The notes below the pieces were generated by a model, which did not search any database, was not told the DNA's origin, and saw only the letters and a program-made list of their open reading frames with translations. Shown one piece after another: positions 15,715 to 27,478 of a stretch of 64,000 bases of DNA. Within the stretch, counting starts at the first letter, position 1. Every line of letters begins with the position of its first letter. The DNA is from Nemania diffusa (lineage: Eukaryota > Ascomycota > Sordariomycetes > Xylariales > Xylariaceae): NCBI GenBank assembly GCA_038501195.1, contig JBBPUQ010000006.1, forward strand, positions 620,001-684,000, in the 5' to 3' direction. The translations under genes were made by a program, and so were the position numbers.

Positions 15715-15966
15715 TGTTAGTATTTATAAAAAACAAAACTATTGATTAAATAACTTAATTATATATAAAAATCTAAATATAAAAAAAAAAAAAAAAATAG
15801 AAAATCTAGCTAATATAAAGTAATAAAAATAAGTAATATATAAGTTGCTTAAAGTAGTAAGCTTTAGCAGTAAGTAAATTCTGCAAAAAAAAAAAAAAAA
15901 GCGAGAAAATTGTAATATATAGCTAAAGTAACTATATAGTTTATACTAGCTACTATACTGTAACTA
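15715..15966 (-). repeat. LTR of nested gypsy (5' LTR in element orientation)
   Basis: This is the right copy of the pair. It starts TGTTAGTATTT, keeping the TG end, and ends ...ACTGTAACTA. It keeps G or C at several sites where the left copy has A or T, for example TTCTGC against TTTTGT, so it is slightly less mutated. Confidence 0.88.
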
Positions 15967-17900
15967 TATATTAAAAAATATTTACATAAATAAAAAAAAT
16001 ATAATTGTTTTTAAAATTTTATAATTTTTATTACAAGTTTATTAAAACATATAATTATATTATTACATTTTTAAATTAACTAATTTAAAAAGATATACTT
16101 TTTAAATAAACAATAATTTGTTAAAAAAATTTTAACAAATTAAAAGCTGTATTAATAGAAATATTTATACTACAGTATTTTAACTACAACTTATTTACTA
16201 AAGTAAAAATAAACTTGTTTAACGGAGTAGTAATAAAAGTGCTATTTTAGTTATTTAAAAACAGCAAATAGTACTTTATAGCGTTTTTTTTTAAAACAAT
16301 GCAAAATGCAAAACTTAATTATAACATTTATAACAAAAAAATATTAGTAATAGTACTAATATTTAAAAAATAAAAATTTAAGCTAATAAAAGTTTATAAA
16401 AAACTTTTTTTAGTTATTATAAATTATAATGTTTTAAAATATTTTAAATAAAAATAACAACTAAATTTATATTAAACAAATTAAATAGTATTTTTTTTAA
16501 AGTATAATTTTGTTATTATATATTAATTAAACAAAAACAATATAATAACAAATATATTGTTTAAAAAGCAAAAAAATATAATAATATAACAAGTTAAAAA
16601 AAAAACTTAATATAATTTTGTTTTATTTAAGTTTATATATAGTATACTATTTAAATAAACAAATAAAGCAACAAGCGATATAACAGTAGCTACTTTTAAA
16701 CTTTAAAAACTAAAAATAATAAAAATTTACTTAGTAAATTAAATTTTACAAAAAAACTATTTAAACTTTAAAATAAAAATTTATTAACAAAAAGTTTATA
16801 ATATATAAAAGTATTAAAAAGTAAAAAAAAAACTAATTTTTTATAAAAATAAGTTAGTAGTTTTTAATTAGCTTTTTTTTTATATTTATTTGATTTATAA
16901 AGTTTATAAATTTATTATAACAGCTTATTTTTTAAAAAAAAAAACACATATATTGTTAATATTTTGTTATTAGTAGCTATATATATATAAAAACTGCAAT
17001 ATATATATTGCTAACTGTTTAAAATGTTGTTTTATAAAAGTTTTTTATAACAAAACTTTAAAACAACTAAAGCTGCTTTTTATATTTAATAAAGTATAGC
17101 AACATTTAGTTATAAATTTTAAATTTATATTAAAAAATAAATATAAATATAATAACGTTTTAGTAATAGTAAATAAATTAAACAAAAAAGCATAAATAAT
17201 ATTATATATTATTTAAGCTACTGTAGTTAATACTGCAACAATATATTATTAAAAGCTTTTTTGCATATTTAAGTTATTTATTATAGTTACATTTAATAAA
17301 AGTTTTTAATTTATATTAATATTTATAAACAAATTATATAAAATTATAAATAAATATTTAAATTAATAATTAAAGCTTTATATAAATTATTATTAAAATA
17401 ATTGATTTAAAAAAATTTCTGCTATAAATTATATATAAACTTTTTTACTGTATAAATTTACAAAATTGTTATTATATAAAATAAAAATAAAATTTTTTAT
17501 GCTTTTTTATTTTGATTAAAAAAATTAAATAATAAAAAAAAATTAGTAGAACTTTTTTTTTTAAAAAAAAAGTTAAAAAAAAAAGTATAAAACTACACTA
17601 TTAAAATTAAAAAATATATAAATATAACAAAGTTTTATATAATACATTTATAAAAATAAATAATAAAGCAAGCAAACAAAACTTAATAAAAGCTAAACTT
17701 TAAAATTAAAAACTAAATGTTTATTTTTAAAAAACAACAGTTTTAAAATATTAACTGTTTTTTTAATAAACTTAATTACTTAATAATTTAACAAACTTTT
17801 AAAATTTTTAATTACAATTTTAATATTAATACTTTTATTTTAAAAGTGCTTTTTTTATAAAAAATTATAAACTAATATTATATAAACTAATTAAAAAAAT
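15967..17900 (+). mobile_element. Ty3/gypsy retrotransposon relic, 3' half (RNase H and integrase)
   Basis: The outer gypsy pol resumes directly after the nested element. At 16,270-16,450 the + strand reads KTMQNAKLNYNIYNKK, then LVIVLIFK and NYNVLKYF, the RNase H region with its D/E positions turned into N/K. A little further on is NFVIIY...NITNIL, matching the end of RNase H and its linker. At about 17,070-17,350 an integrase core reads QHLVINFKFI, YNNVLVIVNKLNKKA and later FINKLYKI, with catalytic Asp as Asn. Stop codons are frequent and the frame shifts at least once. The 3' LTR could not be recognised. Together with 6,660-9,189 the relic is about 4.5 kb of a single element. Confidence 0.78.
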
Positions 17901-18690
17901 ACTTAAATAACTTTTTGTTAAAACAAAAAACAAAAAACTTTAAAAAAAAAATTATTTAACTAAATAACAAAAAAAAAAAGTTTATAATATATAAAGTTTA
18001 TACATTTTATATATATTACAATAAACTATAATATTAAATATATTAAAAAAAATAAAATATAAACAATAAATAATATTTAGTTAAAAATTTTAAAAATAAT
18101 ACTAAACTATTAAAAAAGTTTTATAATAAAAACTTTAAAATATTTGAATTACTTTTTAAATTAAACAATTAAATAAATGTAATAAATAAAAAAGCTTTTA
18201 ATAAAGCATACAAAAATAATAATAAACTAGTTGCGCAAAATTATTTAAAAAAAAAAACAAAAAGCATAATTATATAAAAGCTATAATAATAAACCGACTT
18301 TTTAACAATTGTATAAAAAGACTTATTTAATAATATAACAAAACAAAAGTTTTAACTTAATTTAAACAAATAAATACTTAAAGCTATTTCTTTTTTAGCT
18401 AAAAAGCACAATTTAACATATAACAATTTGACTTGTAAACAAGCCCGTTTTTTTTTTAAAAAAAAGTAGTTATAAAATAATAGCTAAAAACATAGCTACA
18501 TAAACACTTTTAGCTATACATTATTATAATTTTATTTACTACTTTATAAAACTTTTTTAATTAATAAATACTGCTACTATATATTGCTTTAAAAACTTAT
18601 TTAAAAATTTATTAAACTTACTTATTTTAATTTTTTTATTTATAGCTTAAATTATTTTTTTTTTTTTTTTTTTATATTTAAATTTTTATA
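17901..18690. repeat. AT-rich relic, probable 3' end of the outer gypsy
   Basis: This AT-rich sequence lies downstream of the integrase relic. A slightly less mutated patch at about 18,285-18,450 contains ACCGAC, GACTTG and AAGCCCG, resembling the patch at 5.6-5.7 kb in GC level but not in sequence. No LTR match was found by eye. Confidence 0.5.
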
Positions 18691-21600
18691 CTAATATAGT
18701 TTTTTTTAAAAAGCTTTATTTTTAAAATTGCTAAAATATAACATTATTAAATAAATAAAATTTAAATTTAAATTTTATACTTTTTTTAAAAATTAATATA
18801 AAAAAATCTTTTAATATTTATTTAATTAATTATTTATTTTTTATAAATTATATATTAAATTTTATATTAATATTGAAATTTATATATTTGTTGTTTTTAA
18901 ATTTATATAACTAGTTATATTTATTAAAATTTAGCTTTATTTTAATTTTTTTTTTTTATTAATTAAATAATTTATATTATTTAAATTAAACTATATATTT
19001 ATAAATAAACTTTTTTTTTTTAATTAATTTTTTTTAAGTTTAACTTTGACTTTTTTAATTAGTTTGATTTTTTTAATCAATTTAATCTTTTTAATCAAAT
19101 TTTTTTATTTTATTAATAAGCTTAAAAAAATTTTCAATTAATTTATTAGTTTTTTTAATTATAAATTATTTATTATTAATAAAAAATATAACTAATTTTA
19201 TAGTTATAACTTTTAACTATTATAAAATAAACTTTATAAAAATTATTATTAAAACTATTATTTAAATCTAAAAAAATATTTTTATTTTTAACAGCAATAA
19301 TAATAATAAAAAAACTTTTAAAACAAAAAAAGTTAGATTTTTCAATTTATTATTTAAAAATTATAATAATTTAAAAGCTATTTTTTAAAATCGTTAAATT
19401 ATATATATAAATATTTAAAAATTTATAAATAAATTAATTTATTTATTTATAATTTATATAAAAAATAAAATTAAAACAATATAAATATTTTATTTTTAAG
19501 CTATAATTTTTATTTAATATATTAATAAATTAATTGATTTAAAAAAAACTGCTTTTTTTATTAATTTAATAATATTAATATATATTATATTTTAATAGCG
19601 ATTTAAAAAAAATTATAATAATATTTTATATAGTTTATAATATAATTGTTTTATTATATATAATTTATAGCAAAATTGCTTTATTAGATTTTTTATTTAA
19701 TAAATTATTTAAAATAGCAAATTTTATAATTATATATTTAAAAATCAATTAATAATAACTTATGAAATATTAAATTTAAAAATTTAAAGTTAAATTAATA
19801 AATTTATAAATATAACTATATTCAAAGATTTTTTTATTAAAATTAATAATTATAAAAATATATTTAAAAATAAAATTTATTAGCTTTTATAAATATAAAT
19901 ATTAGTTATATTATAAATAACTTTTATTTATTATAACAAATAAAATAATCTTTATTTTGTTTTTTGTTTTTAAATCTTTTAACTTTAAATTAATTAAATT
20001 AATTATTTTTAATTTAACAATTAATTTTAAAGCTGCTATTAATATAAAAGTTAAAAAAAAAATATATATAATAAAAGATATTATTAAAATAAATATAATT
20101 AATATAATAATCAAAGATTTTTTTAAAATTTATAAAGAAATCTTTAATAATATAGTTTTTTTTTATTAGTTTAAAGTTTTAATTAAAAATTTAATAAATA
20201 ATTATAAATTATTAATTTATAAAATACTTAATTATAATAACTTTAATAAATATTTTAAAATAATTTTAAAAATTAATTTTAAATTTAATAATATTATTAA
20301 ATTTTAAATTGAAAAATATATTTTAATATTAACAATTAAAAAAATTAACTAAAAAATTAATAATTTAATATAAATTAAAATAGTATATTTTAAATAAATA
20401 ATTTTATAATAAATAATTTATATAGCTTTATATTAAAAAATTTTAGTTTTTTTAGCTTTTAAAATAATTTTATTAATAAAGCTATTAATTTTAAACTTAT
20501 AGCTAAAATATTTAAAATATATTATATTTATAATAAAACTTTTAAATTAAATAATAAACTATATAAATATATTAAATTTATATATATAAAAGTAAAAAAA
20601 ATAGTTTTTATAACATTTATTAATAACTTTTTATATAACTTTTTATATAACTTTTTATAATATAACATTTATATAAACATTTTAACAATAATAAAAAAAA
20701 AAACTTCTTTTTTATATCTTTTTTTAATATTTTATTAATTTATAACTATTATTAAAATTAATATATTTATTATATAATTTTTTATTAACTTTATATTAAA
20801 TATAAATATTAGTTTTATTTATAAAATTAAAAGATATTTTAAGCTATATTTTATAACTTTATTAAAGTTTAAGTTTTAAATTATTATTTATAAAAATATT
20901 AAATATATTAAAACTTTTAAAAATAAATAATAAATAATTTAAAACTATTTAAGTTTGTAAATTTATTATAAATTAATATTTATAATTATATAAAATATAG
21001 CTTTAAATTAACATATTATATTAAAATATATAATAGTCAACTTTTTGTTTAAAAAAATCTATAACAATAAATTAGCAATAGCTAGTTTTATTAAAAAAAT
21101 AATATTAATTAATAAATTATAAATTACAATATTTTTAAATATAGATATATTTAATATTAAGCAAATAAATATAATTTTTTTTTAAAAATTTACAATTATA
21201 TAATTTTATAAAGTAATTATTTTTATTTTTATTATTTTAAATATATATATAAATAAAACTAAAATATAAATCAAAAAAATTATATATATTTTCTTTAAGT
21301 TATAAATAATAATTTTAGTTATATATAAAATAGCTTTTAGTTAAAATATTATTTTTAAATCTATTTTTTAAATTATTTTTTATTATGTTATTATTATAAA
21401 TAATAATTTATTTTATATATTAATTAAAAACGATATAAATTAAAAGATTTTTTTTATTAAGAATTTAAAATTAAAATTTTTTTTTTTAATAAAATTTAAT
21501 TATTATAAATATAAAGCTATAAAAGTAGATATTTTTGAATTAATAGTATATTAGCTTAAATCTAAATTTTTTAAATAAATTTTAAAAAAAATCTAAGATT

Positions 21601-24600
21601 TTATAACTTTAGTAAAAAATACTATTAAATATTTATATAAAGTTATAATTTATAAATATTTAAATAAATATATTATTTAAGCTTTATATAACTTTGTTAT
21701 TAAATTTGACATATTATTTTATAATAAAAAATTTGCAAATATATCAAAAAATAAACAGCTAATTTTTTATTTTATATTTAGTTGAAAAAAAGAGATAGCT
21801 AAAAAATGTTATATATATTTAATTAATATAAAAAACTAAAAAATTATTACTAATATATTGTTTTTTTTTATAAAATATAAACCGAATATACTATATTATA
21901 TAGTTAATTTTGCTATTTTTTTCTCTTTTTGTTATTTAATAGATTTTATTTAATCTTATATATAAAAGTTATATAGTTATAAATATAAAACTATTTAATA
22001 AAATTAATTTATTAAATATATATTTAATAAAACTTTAAAATAAAATATTAAATAAAATAGCAAATAAAAAGTTTATTTTTATATATAATGCTATATTCTT
22101 TTATTATTAATAAAAAATATATTTTTTTATATATTAAATTATATTAATTACTACTTTAAAAAATCAGTTTATATTTAATTATTTAATTATAAAATATACA
22201 AATAACAATATATATATTTAATAATAAATAGATATAATTTTTAAATCTATTAAAATAATTAATTATTATTATAATAATATATATATTATATCTTTAAAAT
22301 TTACTAAATATTATAACAACTTTAAATAATTTTTCGAAATTTTATTAACTTATAATATATTTATAAACTTATTTAAATCTTTTTTAAAATTTTTTAACGC
22401 TATAGTTTTTAAATATTTCATTGATTTTTTTAAATTATTTATAACTAAAAAAAAACTTGTAACTATTATAAAACTAGTATTTTTTATTTTATTTAAAAAC
22501 TTTAAAATATTTTTAAATATAATAAGCTATATATATAATAATATCCTTTAATATACCGAATTAATAAAATCTTTAGAACAAAAAAAGACAGCAATAATTT
22601 GCTAATTTTTCTACAAAAGCAAAACTAAATTTTTAAAAAAAAATAAATATCTAATATATTAATCGATGTATCAAATAAAACTAAGCTTATATCTTTTATT
22701 TTATTAAAAAAAGTTTTAACTAAATATACTATATTATTTTATTTTTTTTTTAATAAAATATTATATATCGATTTTAATATATTTTAAAAAAATATTAATA
22801 TATTTATTTATTATATCGTAAATAAAACAATAAGTAAAATTTTATATAAAAAATAATTGATAATTTTTTTTTTAACATAGCAATTCAGCTTATTGTTTTT
22901 TTATTTTATATATTTAATTTTATTAAAAAAAACGATTAACTAACTAAAATAAAAATTTTAAATTTTATATAAATATTTAAAAAAAACTTAATATTAAATT
23001 AATATTATTTAATTAAAAATATATATATTTATAAATTATAAAGCTATAATCGGTTTAATTAAATATAAAAATATTGTTAATTTTATAACATTAAATAATA
23101 AAAACTTTAAATTTATATATATAATAAAATATATTATTTATTTTAATTTTATAATATTATATAAACTAAGTTGTTTATATATTATCTTTAATATATTATT
23201 TAAACTATTTATTTTTAATAATTTTTAATTTAACATTAACTTTTAGTTTAATATTAACTTTTTAAAAAGTAGCTTTAATATATTTTTTAATAATATTAAT
23301 AAATAATAAATATTTATAATTAAAGTTTTATTAGTTTTATATTTAGTTTTAATTTTAAGTTTTATAAAAAATTCTATAAACTTTTTAACTAAAAATATAA
23401 CTTTATTATAAATTTTTTTAAATTTTAAAACTTAGTTATAACATAAATATTTTAAAAACTTTAAATAAAAAAATATTTTTAATATTATTAAATAAAATAA
23501 AAAGCTAAATATTTTAAATTAAACTAAATTACTTTTTTATATTTATAATAATTTATTATAAAAAAAATCTAATATTTAAAACCGGTTTTATATTTTTTAA
23601 TTATATATTATAAAAATATTTAAGCTATTATATAAAAGAAACTATATAAAAAGTAATAAATTTATCGATATATTTTTTAGTTTTATTATTAATTGTAAAA
23701 AACTAGCTAAATATTTTAAGATTTGTTTTAAATATATATTAATATAACTAAAAATATATAAGTTTTATAAATTTTTATAATTTATTATTTTTTTATTATA
23801 TTTATTTTATATTATTATTATTAATATAATATTAAGTTTTTTTAAATTTTATAATTATTATATAGTTTTTTTAACTATAGTTTATAAATTTATAAAAATT
23901 ATTTAAATTATTTTTAAATGTTATAATTAAATCGCTAGTTAATAAATTAACAGTTTTTTTGATCGATTTTTTATAGTTAGCTAGAAAATTTTTAAAATTA
24001 TTTTTAACAATTAAAATTTAAAATTTTTAGCTAACTTCTAAATATATATTTAGATTTAATTAAAATTTTATCTATTATATGTTATAGTATATTATTTAGC
24101 TATAAATAAACAAACTAAATATATAATTTTTATAATTAAATTTATTTTTAAGTATTATTTTTATATTTTCGATAATTTTTACAAATAAAATAAATCTATA
24201 TTTTATTTATAATTTAAATTAAATAATATTTATATATTATTTATATATAAATCTTTTAATAAAGTTATTGTCGGTTTTATTTTTAATTTTTTTTTTAATA
24301 TTTTAGCATATTTTAAAAACTATTAATTTTTTTAAAGTTATATTAAAGTTTATAATATTATCGCTATTTTAGCTATAACAATTAAAAAATATTATAATTA
24401 AAAATATAAATTTATATTTTTTAATATTAAATAATAAATGTTTTTTTATTTATATAAAAGATATAATATTTTAAAAATAACAATATTAAAAAAAAAACTA
24501 AAATAATAATTTATTAGTTTTTTTTTAGTTATTTAATATATTAATTAATTAATATATTATTTCGATTTTTTTTTTTTATTATAAAATTTATAACATAATT

Positions 24601-24930
24601 TCTATCGACTATTTTAAATCTATATCTTTTTTAGATATTTTTAAATATTTTTTTCTTTATTTAAATAAAATATATTTAAAAGTATATAATAGATATATTA
24701 TCGATAAAAACTTTAAAAAAAAAATAACAAAATATTTAATTAAATATATTAAATTAAATATTAAATATTATAAATAGTATATAGTAGCAAATTTAGAAAA
24801 AAAAGCTATAAAATTAATAATAGATTATAATAAATATATTAATAAAAATATATAAAAATATTTAATATAACTATATTAATTAGAATTAGAGATATTAAAT
24901 AATAAAAATATCATTATATTTGGTAAGGAG
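18691..24930. repeat. AT-rich relic with a different residual-base pattern (unclassified)
   Basis: The block is still very AT-rich, but from about 19 kb the dinucleotides TC and GA (TCT, TCG, GAT, AGA) become common, whereas they are nearly absent from 1-18.7 kb. Stretches of + strand frame survive, such as 19,957-20,169 (70 codons) and an open run near 24,660-24,850 containing the text NLEKKAIKLIIDYNKYIN. I do not recognise the protein. The block ends abruptly at about 24,930, where composition becomes normal. It is probably one or more elements of another family, or of another age, than the gypsy relics to its left. Confidence 0.6.
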
Positions 24931-24935
24931 TACTT

Positions 24936-25050
24936 TGTTATATGATCTACAGGTATATGACTTATATAAGCTACTATAGGTAGCCCTTTGTATACAATAG
25001 TTATATAGTTAGATCTCGATCTCTTTTACAACTTAATACAAGCTAATACA
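24936..25050. repeat. Possible unmutated LTR or LTR edge at the isochore border
   Basis: The segment starts TGTTATATGATC and ends GCTAATACA, has TG...CA ends, and contains a TATATAG-rich body and an ATCTCGATCTCTTTTACAAC tail of a kind seen in short fungal copia LTRs. It sits at the first base of normal composition after the AT-rich block. The purine-rich GGTAAGGAG lies just upstream. No second copy and no matching target duplication were found, so this is only a resemblance. Confidence 0.3.
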
Positions 25051-25955
25051 TCAGATGCCAAGATACAGGTCATCCATTGCTATAGTTTTCCTTGTGCACA
25101 TGGCTTTTGGATTGTAATAGCTACAAATGTGGTTAACAACTAAGGAGTTTTATTGCGTAAATTCATGGGAGCTACAATGCTCTCGAAGTGGTATTTTGTT
25201 TTGTAGATCTGAGTTTCCCCTGCCAATTGTGAATATGACAATGCGGTGAAGTACAGAGATGCTTAAAAACTTGGATTTCATAAATACGTCCAGGAAAGAA
25301 ACGCAGTCCCTCCGGTCGCATTTCCCATTAACATTACTTCGGTTTCGTGCAGCCACTACAAATGAGAAGTTTGAGCATCTCAATTTCAGTTCAACGACCC
25401 TAAGTATACATCTGATAACTAACCATATCAAATATTCCACCTGCGCCTGTTTACATGTTGCAGATATAAAATATAAAAACATTATATATACAATTACATA
25501 TCGAATAAGGTTGAAGCGTGTACAGTGCGTATATAGCGTGCGAGTATATATCATTACATACCTAAAATAGTACGTGTACTGTAGGGTCGGGTAAAATCTG
25601 TGGCGTAGCGGGTAACTTACATTAAGCATACAATGCTACCCCCCTGTAAAAGGTTCAAGCTGAAGTAGACGCGCTAGGTAAGCCTCTACAAGCCTCTCGG
25701 GACTTACTATCAAGGGGGCTTTCCATACAAGTAACTGACGAATAGAGGGGTTGATCAAAGCTCGGCGTGGCAGATAGTACCTTGGGAGGGTCCGGCAGAT
25801 GGGGACCGCTAGACTGATATTAATGACATCCGTAAGAACTAAACAGCCAGCTTCCGGATGAATTCTCAGTCATCCAATTGAAAGAAATATAAGAAAGCTT
25901 AGTTCTAAATTGTGATATCTACCACTAGTTAGTACTTCAGGTATAATAATATCTA
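25051..25955. other. Intergenic region with uncharacterised ORFs
   Basis: Two overlapping frames are open here: 25,150-25,629 on the minus strand (159 codons) and 25,259-25,570 on the plus strand (103 codons). Neither shows a recognisable domain. Both use mixed codons, and the minus product is rich in Tyr, Arg and Val with no clear fold. I see no splice structure that would join them to a neighbour. They could be chance frames in old non-coding or element-derived DNA. Confidence 0.4.
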
Positions 25956-26838
25956 AGTCAAGGACCCCCCTCACGACCATACCCCCTTACGGCCCGCATT
26001 TTCCCATACAAAATCACCAAAACAGGCTATTTATAACTAATTAGCAAAAATAGCTAGCCACTTCGGGTTAGTGCTATAATTTTTGATATTTTTTTCTATA
26101 ATCTATAAAAACGGGGTTATTTAAATATATTATAATTATTATAAGTTTTTTTATAGTTTAAGTTGAAAAAATTGACTATTTTATTTCTTTAACACTTTTG
26201 CTAAGAAATTGTATGTAAAATTATTAAAGATTAAAAAAAAGCTAAAAATCAAGTTTATAATATAGTATTATATTGTAATTTTTTTTATATTTTTTTATAT
26301 AAAGATTAATAATAAAAAAACTTAATTTTAAAATATAAAAACTTCCGGCTAAAAGTTCGGCTAAATAAATCAAGTTAACTTTTATTATTAATATTTTATA
26401 TATAAAAAAAGTTTTAAACTAGTTTATTTAACTGAATTTTAAACAAAAGTTAAGTTTTTTTTAAAATTAAAGTTTTTTATTATTAAATTTATTTAAAATA
26501 AAAATTAAAAAAATATTATAATATTATATTATATAATAAACTTTAATTTTTAAGTTTTTTAAAACTTTAACAATTTCACATATAATTTCTTAGCAAAAGT
26601 GTTAAAGAAATAAAATAGTTAATTTTTTCAACTTAAACTATAAAAAAACCTATAATAATTATAATATATTTAAATAATCCTGTTTTTATAGATTATAGAA
26701 AAAAATATCAAAAATTATAGCACTAACCCGAAGTGGCTAGCTATTTTTGCTAATTAGTTATAAATAGCCTGTTTTGGTGATTTTGTATGGGAAAATGCGG
26801 GCCGTAAGGGGGTATGGTCGTGAGGGGGGTCCTTGACT
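25956..26838. mobile_element. Palindromic pogo/Fot1-like non-autonomous foldback element
   Basis: The element is flanked by TA on both sides (25,954-25,955 and 26,839-26,840) and is an inverted repeat along nearly its entire 883 bp. The arms begin AGTCAAGGACCCCCC, close to the AGTCAAGCACCC ends known for fungal Fot1/pogo transposons, which also duplicate TA. The outer 150 bp or so of the two arms appear identical. Further in they differ by G/A or C/T transitions, and the central 300 bp is AT-rich but still roughly symmetrical. There is no transposase frame, so it would depend on an enzyme supplied from elsewhere. The single-stranded form should fold into a very long hairpin. Confidence 0.88.
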
Positions 26839-26840
26839 TA

Positions 26841-27478
26841 AATGCTATAACTACCCTCCTACAATCTTTGCTTATGTTTCAATAACTTTTGCGTTCCATA
26901 CTTCATCTTTTCTTTATATCGCTTTAGAACCCTTAAAACTCCTAAGTCCTACGGTATAAGTCCAGCATGCACCTAGCTGAGCTTATTCTTACCGTGCAAT
27001 TTTCTCAGATTGCGCATGTAAAGTCAACACTTTTAAGCAACACACACATGAACGCGCGTATGTGGCCCCACCCTTCTTACATGCAGATTATGATCCGAAT
27101 GAACATCGGTTACGTTGAGTTCAAAGCTAGTCTGATGGCTAGGGTGGTCCTGCCCATGCCCATGGATCTGGCCCTTGCTAGTATGGATTGTGGGGTACTT
27201 CGATCGGCTATCAGATTGCTTATGGTTCTTTTGATTGCAGTTCTTGGGAACATGCGAAGGTCCCTAACTAACAGAAAAGAATAGTGCACCCAAGGTAACG
27301 ATTGACCCCGGCACCCTACGGGATAAATACGAATCCTTTTACTACCCTATGTCTTCGCATAGTTAACTTGAATAAGAGCAAATAGATGAATTATTTGATG
27401 ATATATCTTTCCGCTGCCAGGTGCGAGAAAGGAAGCCCAATCATGCACAAGTTTAGTCTTGAGATTTGTGTCATGGTT
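26841..27478. other. Intergenic region downstream of the MFS pseudogene
   Basis: A plus-strand frame at 26,967-27,284 (105 codons) has the hydrophobic, Met-rich look of an antisense reading. The minus strand over the same bases gives an interrupted frame containing an Ala/Arg-rich run (STPQSILARARSMGMGRT) that I cannot assign. It could be the remnant of another gene. No promoter or RNA gene is evident. Confidence 0.35.

Larger units (their letters stand above)
9190..15966 (-). mobile_element. Nested Ty3/gypsy LTR retrotransposon (RIP-damaged), inserted in another gypsy
   Basis: The element is bounded by direct repeats of 253 and 252 bp that begin TG (TA in the left copy) and, on the opposite strand, also give TG...CA ends. 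Inside, the + strand is T-rich and the coding relic is on the minus strand. Around 12,100-12,480 the reverse complement reads NIYINNIFIYFNN, then LQQLKNTSL, INLKKIKV, TKFLNYIINI and INFNKIKIIY. This is the second half of a gypsy reverse transcriptase, with the YxDD box as YINN near 12,203-12,227. Gene order implies RNase H and integrase toward 10 kb and gag toward 15 kb. TATA flanks both sides (9,186-9,189 and 15,967-15,970), a possible 4-bp target duplication but weak in AT-rich DNA. The outer gypsy pol is interrupted exactly here, so this insertion is younger. Confidence 0.85.

Noticed and set aside
9186..15970. TATA as a firm target-site duplication of the nested gypsy
   Set aside because: A 4-bp TATA match is expected by chance in this sequence, and gypsy elements usually leave 5 bp. 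A 5-bp comparison (TTATA against TATAT) does not match.
1..24930. Mitochondrial DNA insertion as explanation for the extreme AT content
   Set aside because: The decoded relics are retrotransposon gag/pol with LTRs, and no mitochondrial gene, tRNA or rRNA was recognised.
26967..27284. 105-codon plus-strand ORF as a membrane protein
   Set aside because: Met- and Leu-rich with no coherent helix pattern. It looks like the antisense of a degraded minus-strand frame, and no function can be supported.
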